Shown here in pieces: positions 59,916-64,000 of a DNA stretch of 64,000 nucleotides; positions within the stretch are counted from its first letter, which is position 1, and each line of letters begins with the position of its first letter. Under the pieces are notes generated by a model. The model was given only the letters and a program-made list of their open reading frames with translations, had not been told where the DNA came from and did no database searches. The stretch comes from Bacteroidia bacterium (lineage in GTDB: Bacteria; Bacteroidota; Bacteroidia; 2-12-FULL-35-15). The translations under genes and the position numbers were made by a program. The DNA lies in NCBI GenBank assembly GCA_020051175.1, contig JAGVJJ010000089.1:1-64000 (forward strand). Direction: 5' to 3'.

Positions 59916-61439
59916 ATGAGCGGGTTAAAAAAAATAAAAAAAGCACTTATTTCGGTATATTACAAGGATAATTTAGAGCCCATTATTCATCAGTTGAATC
60001 AATTGGGCGTTCAGATATTCAGTACAGGCGGTACCCAGGAATTCATTGAAAAATTAGGTGTTCCTGTTACACCTGTTGAAACGCTTACTTCCTATCCTTC
60101 TATTTTGGGCGGACGAGTAAAAACCCTGCATCCTAAAATATTTGGTGGAATCCTTAGCAGACGTGAGTTGCAGAGTGATATTGATCAGTTGGAGGAATAT
60201 GAAATTCCCGAGATTGACCTTGTGATTGTTGATTTATATCCTTTCGAGGAGACTGTAAAATCTGGCGCATCAGAGGCTGATATTATTGAGAAAATTGACA
60301 TTGGGGGCATTTCCCTCATTCGTGCTGCAGCTAAGAATTTTAAAGATGTAGTGATTGTGCCGTCAAAGGGGCAATATCAATACCTGTTGAATATTCTTAC
60401 GCAGACAGAGGGTGCGTCAACGCTTACACAGAGAAAAGAGCTGGCAGCAGCAGCATTTAATGTTTCTTCTCACTACGATACTGCTATTTTCGGGTTTTTT
60501 AATGATGGAAATACGGAAGTATTTAAGCAAAGTATTCAAAGCTCAAAAGTGCTGCGCTATGGTGAAAACCCTCACCAGAGGGGTGTTTTTTATGGCGAGC
60601 TCGATAAATTGTTTACCAAGCTGAGTGGCAAAGAGTTGTCGTATAACAACCTTCTGGATGTGGATGCTGCAGTGAACCTTATTGCTGAATTTACTGATAC
60701 AACTTTTGCAATTTTAAAACATAACAACGCCTGCGGACTTGCATCGCGCCCTCAATTGGTAGATGCATGGAAAGATGCACTGGCAGGCGATCCTGTAAGT
60801 GCATTTGGCGGAATCCTGATTACAAATGCAACAGTAGACATTGCTACAGCAGAAGAAATCAATAAATTATTTTTTGAGGTAATCATTGCTCCGGACTATG
60901 ATGCCAAGGCGCTTGAGCTTCTGATGTCAAAACCAAACAGGATAATTTTAAAACAAAATAAGGTAGCGCTTCCGTCCTGGACTTTCCGTACGTTGCTGAA
61001 CGGTGTGATTGCACAGGAAAAAGATACACGAACAGAAACGCAGAAGGATATGCAGGTAAGCACAAAAACAGCGCCTGCCAACAGCGATTGGAGTGATCTG
61101 GAGTTCGCCAACAAGCTGGTAAAGCATACAAAATCGAATACCATTGTGCTTGCTAAGAACAAGCAGCTGCTTGCAAGCGGGGTAGGACAAACATCACGTG
61201 TGGATGCATTGAAGCAGGCTATTCTAAAAGCAGAAACATTTGGCTTTAACCTGAAAGGCGCAGTGATGGCTTCGGATGCATTTTTCCCGTTTCCGGACTG
61301 TGTTGAAATTGCCCATAAAGCAGGGATTTCAGCAGTAATTCAACCTGGCGGTTCAATAAAAGACAAAGATTCAGTAGCTTATTGTGATGCCACCGGTGTT
61401 GCAATGGTGATGACCGGAACAAGACATTTTAAACATTAG
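59916..61439 (+). CDS. purH: Bifunctional AICAR formyltransferase/IMP cyclohydrolase
   Basis: A 507-aa enzyme for the last two steps of purine synthesis. The N-terminal MGS-like cyclohydrolase domain (about 1-190) shows LGVQIFSTGGTQEFI, SILGGRVKTLHPKIFGGIL and IDIGGISLIRAAAKN. The C-terminal transformylase domain shows LRYGENPHQRGVFYG, the catalytic ILKHNNACGLA, DPVSAFGGI and the end VMTGTRHFKH. Slightly shorter than E. coli PurH but complete. Its own -7 element lies upstream; mreB follows after 85 bp without a visible terminator. Confidence 0.97.
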   Translation: MSGLKKIKKALISVYYKDNLEPIIHQLNQLGVQIFSTGGTQEFIEKLGVPVTPVETLTSYPSILGGRVKTLHPKIFGGILSRRELQSDIDQLEEYEIPEIDLVIVDLYPFEETVKSGASEADIIEKIDIGGISLIRAAAKNFKDVVIVPSKGQYQYLLNILTQTEGASTLTQRKELAAAAFNVSSHYDTAIFGFFNDGNTEVFKQSIQSSKVLRYGENPHQRGVFYGELDKLFTKLSGKELSYNNLLDVDAAVNLIAEFTDTTFAILKHNNACGLASRPQLVDAWKDALAGDPVSAFGGILITNATVDIATAEEINKLFFEVIIAPDYDAKALELLMSKPNRIILKQNKVALPSWTFRTLLNGVIAQEKDTRTETQKDMQVSTKTAPANSDWSDLEFANKLVKHTKSNTIVLAKNKQLLASGVGQTSRVDALKQAILKAETFGFNLKGAVMASDAFFPFPDCVEIAHKAGISAVIQPGGSIKDKDSVAYCDATGVAMVMTGTRHFKH

Positions 61440-61524
61440 AGACAGAAAGACTTAAATAAATATAAATCAAGATTGAGACACGGATACATCCGAAATCAAC
61501 AATCCCAAATCTGAAATTTAAACT

Positions 61525-62547
61525 ATGGGTGCATTTAGTTTTTTAACACAAGAAATTGCCATCGACTTAGGAACAGCGAACACGCTGATTATTCATAATG
61601 ATAAAGTAGTTGTAGATGAACCTTCTATAGTTGCTGTTGATCGTCTTACCGGAAGGCTCATTGCTGTTGGTAAGCGTGCAATGATGATGCACGGTAAAAC
61701 CCATGAAAATATAAAAACAATTCGCCCTCTGAGAGATGGGGTTATTGCTGACTTCTATGCTGCAGAGTTGATGATTCGCGGAATGATTAAAATGATCAAC
61801 CCGGACAGGCGCTTGTTTACACCATCATTAAAAATGGTTATCTGTATTCCATCCGGCATTACAGAGGTAGAAAAACGTGCGGTACGTGATAGCGCTGAAC
61901 ATGCCGGTGGTAAAGAGGTATACCTGATTCATGAACCAATGGCTGCTGCAATTGGTATTGGTATTGACGTTGAAGAGCCTGTTGGGAATATGATTATTGA
62001 TATTGGTGGTGGTACCAGCGAGATTGCCGTTATTGCACTTGGTGGTATTGTTTGCGATAAATCAATACGTATTGCGGGTGATGAGTTTACATCCAACATT
62101 GAAGAGTACATGCGCAGGCAGCACAACATCTTAATTGGCGAGCGTTCTGCAGAACGTATCAAAATTGAGGTTGGTGCGGCCATGACAGAAATTGACAATC
62201 CTCCACCGGACTATGCTGTTCACGGGCGTGACTTAATGACTGGTATTCCGAAGGAAATATATGTATCGTATATTGAAATTGCACACGCACTTGACAAATC
62301 CATCGCTAAAATTGAAGAAGCTATCATGAACGCCCTGGAGCTTACTCCTCCTGAGCTTTCGGCAGATATCTACCGTACGGGTATTTACCTTGCCGGTGGT
62401 GGTTCCATGTTGCGTGGACTAGACAAGCGTATTTCTTTGAAAACGAAGTTGCCGGTGCATATTGCTGAGGACCCGCTACGTGCTGTAATCCGTGGTACCG
62501 GAATTGCTTTGAAGAACGTAGATAAGTTCCCGTTCCTGATGAAATAG
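61525..62547 (+). CDS. mreB: Rod-shape-determining protein MreB
   Basis: A 340-aa actin-like protein that guides lateral cell-wall synthesis under the inner membrane. It has the phosphate 1 motif IAIDLGTANTLI, the MVICIPSGITEVEKRAVRDS segment, the LIHEPMAAAIGIG region, phosphate 2 MIIDIGGGTSEIAVIALGGI and the adenosine motif YLAGGGSMLRGLD. Complete length. It heads the mreB-mreC-mreD-PBP2 operon, implying a rod-shaped cell. Confidence 0.97.
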   Translation: MGAFSFLTQEIAIDLGTANTLIIHNDKVVVDEPSIVAVDRLTGRLIAVGKRAMMMHGKTHENIKTIRPLRDGVIADFYAAELMIRGMIKMINPDRRLFTPSLKMVICIPSGITEVEKRAVRDSAEHAGGKEVYLIHEPMAAAIGIGIDVEEPVGNMIIDIGGGTSEIAVIALGGIVCDKSIRIAGDEFTSNIEEYMRRQHNILIGERSAERIKIEVGAAMTEIDNPPPDYAVHGRDLMTGIPKEIYVSYIEIAHALDKSIAKIEEAIMNALELTPPELSADIYRTGIYLAGGGSMLRGLDKRISLKTKLPVHIAEDPLRAVIRGTGIALKNVDKFPFLMK

Positions 62548-62590
62548 TTACTAATTCACCAATTCTCCAAATCACTATTTTCAATAAGGA

Positions 62591-63430
62591 ATGCGTAACC
62601 TGATTACATTCGTCTGGAGAAATTATTTTTTTTTCCTGTTTCTTTTGCTGGAAGTATTCTGTATATACCTGGTTGTGCAGAATAATTATTTTCAGAGGGC
62701 CAGTTTTATCAATTCATCAAATAATGTATCAGCCAAAATATTAAAAACATCTGCTGATGTAGAAGAGTATTTTTATCTGAAAAGCGAAAACGAGAAGCTT
62801 GCCAGGGAAAATGCAGAGTTGCGCTCCCGCTCGCTTGTATCCTTTTCTATGCTTGTAGACGATAAGTTTCAGGTAAGTGATACTGTATACCGCCAGAAAT
62901 ACACCTATACAAGCTGTAAAGTAGTGAACAACTCAACCAGCCGCAGAAATAACTTTCTGACTCTGGATAAAGGATCAAACCATGGTGTGAAAAACAATAT
63001 GGCGGTTATTACAAGTACCGGGGTTGTTGGACAGGTAAAAGATGTTTCAGAAAATTTTTGTACTGTTATGTCCCTGCTGAACAGTAAGACAACCATCAGC
63101 TCAAAAATCAAAAAGGATGGGTCCTATGGACCGCTGACCTGGGATGGTGCCGATTACAGGTTTGGTACATTGCACGATATACCAACGCACGTGCGCCTTG
63201 CAAAAGGTGACACTGTTGTTACAAGTGCCTATTCACGTACATTCCCTGAAAATATCATGGTGGGATTTGTTGAAAGCTTTGAACGGAAAGCGGGTGATTA
63301 TTTTTATACTGTTCAGGTAAGATTATCTACAGAATTTAAAAAAGTGAGCCACGTGTATATTGTTACCAATATGCACAAAGAGGAGCAGGAAGAATTGGAA
63401 AAAAGAACGGAAGTTGACGGCAAAGAGTAA
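62591..63430 (+). CDS. mreC: Rod-shape-determining protein MreC
   Basis: A 279-aa inner-membrane protein with one N-terminal transmembrane helix (FFLFLLLEVFCIYLVVQ), a coiled coil (about 50-80, YFYLKSENEKLARENAELRS) and a periplasmic beta domain (about 105-265, TLDKGSNHGVKNNMAVITST, GVVGQVKDVSENFCTVM). It links MreB to cell-wall enzymes. It starts 43 bp after mreB and ends 9 bp before mreD. Confidence 0.93.
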   Translation: MRNLITFVWRNYFFFLFLLLEVFCIYLVVQNNYFQRASFINSSNNVSAKILKTSADVEEYFYLKSENEKLARENAELRSRSLVSFSMLVDDKFQVSDTVYRQKYTYTSCKVVNNSTSRRNNFLTLDKGSNHGVKNNMAVITSTGVVGQVKDVSENFCTVMSLLNSKTTISSKIKKDGSYGPLTWDGADYRFGTLHDIPTHVRLAKGDTVVTSAYSRTFPENIMVGFVESFERKAGDYFYTVQVRLSTEFKKVSHVYIVTNMHKEEQEELEKRTEVDGKE

Positions 63431-63439
63431 AATAGTAGC

Positions 63440-63958
63440 ATGCTAAACGAAATAATAAGAAATATCATCCGCTTTTTGCTGCTTGTTCTGGTGCAGGTAC
63501 TCATTATTAAAAATATTGAGCTTGGGCGGTTTATCAACCCTTTTATTTATGTGCTTTTTATCATTGTACTGCCTTTTGAAACGCCAAAATGGGTCTTGCT
63601 GTTTTGCGGTTTTACAATGGGAATTACCATAGATATGTTTTACGATACCCCTGGTATGCATGCTGCAGCCTGCGTGTTCATGGCATATATAAGACCAGGC
63701 ATCCTGAAATTATTTTCTCCGCGCGATGGTTATGAATTCGGGACACAGCCCACGGTGCAGTACTTAGGCGTACCTTGGTTCCTGAGCTATTCAGGGATCC
63801 TTGTGTTTTTGCATCATCTGGTTTTGTTTTACCTTGAAATCTTCCGTTTTTCGGAGTTTTTCTCTACGTTCTTCCGTGTAATCGTCAGTACCATTTTCAC
63901 TGTAATGCTGATTGTTGTTACGCAATACCTTTTCAATCGTAAAAAAGAGCAAGAATGA
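63440..63958 (+). CDS. mreD: Rod-shape-determining protein MreD
   Basis: A 172-aa integral membrane protein with about five or six hydrophobic helices, including NPFIYVLFIIVLPFETPKW and the GITIDMFYDTPGMHAAACVF segment typical of MreD. It is part of the elongasome. Its TGA stop overlaps the ATG of the next gene (ATGA at 63955-63958). Confidence 0.9.
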   Translation: MLNEIIRNIIRFLLLVLVQVLIIKNIELGRFINPFIYVLFIIVLPFETPKWVLLFCGFTMGITIDMFYDTPGMHAAACVFMAYIRPGILKLFSPRDGYEFGTQPTVQYLGVPWFLSYSGILVFLHHLVLFYLEIFRFSEFFSTFFRVIVSTIFTVMLIVVTQYLFNRKKEQE

Positions 63959-64000
63959 ACCTGCTGTCGGATAGGAAATACATTATCATGGGCGTGTTTG
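63955..64000 (+). CDS. Penicillin-binding protein 2, N-terminus (runs off the window)
   Basis: The ATG at 63955 opens MNLLSDRKYIIMGVF to the window edge. The short cytoplasmic N-terminus, the start of a membrane helix and the position after mreD fit the elongation transpeptidase PBP2 (mrdA), as usual in this operon. Only 15 residues are visible, so the call rests mainly on context. Confidence 0.7.
   Translation, partial: MNLLSDRKYIIMGVF

Overview
The window is a chromosomal piece from a member of the Bacteroidota. The evidence is a set of type IX secretion (T9SS) substrates with type A and type B C-terminal sorting domains, a PorP/SprF-family outer-membrane protein, a TonB-dependent receptor with an N-terminal regulatory-like domain, bifunctional phosphoglucose/phosphomannose isomerase, a long SecA, and promoters of the TAnnTTTG (-7) type with no Shine-Dalgarno signals. 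Genus and species cannot be fixed from the sequence alone. I recognised no rRNA, tRNA or CRISPR array.

Layout. 1-189 is the N-terminus of a tyrosine recombinase running off the left edge, so a mobile element probably ends here. 656-5155 is a giant T9SS type B adhesin (SprB-like repeat, PKD domains). 5152-6641 (minus) is an MlaF/MlaE lipid-transport pair and 6884-8278 is an MgtE magnesium transporter. 8579-23479 is a 15-kb surface locus: a small T9SS type B protein, a PorP/SprF protein, a PD40-propeller protein, and three paralogous multi-domain proteins (2244, 649 and 699 aa) built from regulatory-like (CRD) domains, OmpA-like domains, PD40 propellers, low-complexity or tandem-repeat linkers and a common C-terminal EF-hand-derived tail. 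23673-25045 is a SiaB-type kinase with two SiaC-type phosphoprotein paralogues. 25084-31381 (minus) holds a GT2 glycosyltransferase, a degenerate receiver-domain protein, a T9SS type A surface protein and a TonB-dependent receptor. The receptor diverges from an OmpR/PhoB-type response regulator across a 181-bp region with two arrays of 11-bp-phased TTAA repeats. 32602-34166 is a PadR regulator overlapping a membrane protein with two GldL-like HWPGA hairpins.

34253-45903 holds a lipoprotein, an ALDH7-type dehydrogenase, a frameshifted secreted-protein gene, a methyltransferase-like gene, a LolD/MacB-type ATPase, cobalamin adenosyltransferase, a DUF2795 protein, SecA and UvrC. 45910-54943 (minus) is lysS, then a YfhO-like protein, GpsA and two GT-C-like membrane proteins. 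55066-59697 holds PGI/PMI, LipB, a frameshifted lipoprotein gene, a DEAD-box helicase and an RluE-like pseudouridine synthase. 59916-64000 is purH followed by mreB-mreC-mreD and the start of PBP2.

The most unusual parts are the SprF-linked OmpA/PD40/CRD/EF-hand family, with domain decay, repeat expansion and an apparent chimera, and the phased TTAA arrays between the TonB receptor and the response regulator. Also notable are the PadR/GldL-like pair with a near-leaderless promoter and palindromic operator candidate, the one-kinase/two-substrate SiaBC cluster, and two genes broken by single-base homopolymer frameshifts.
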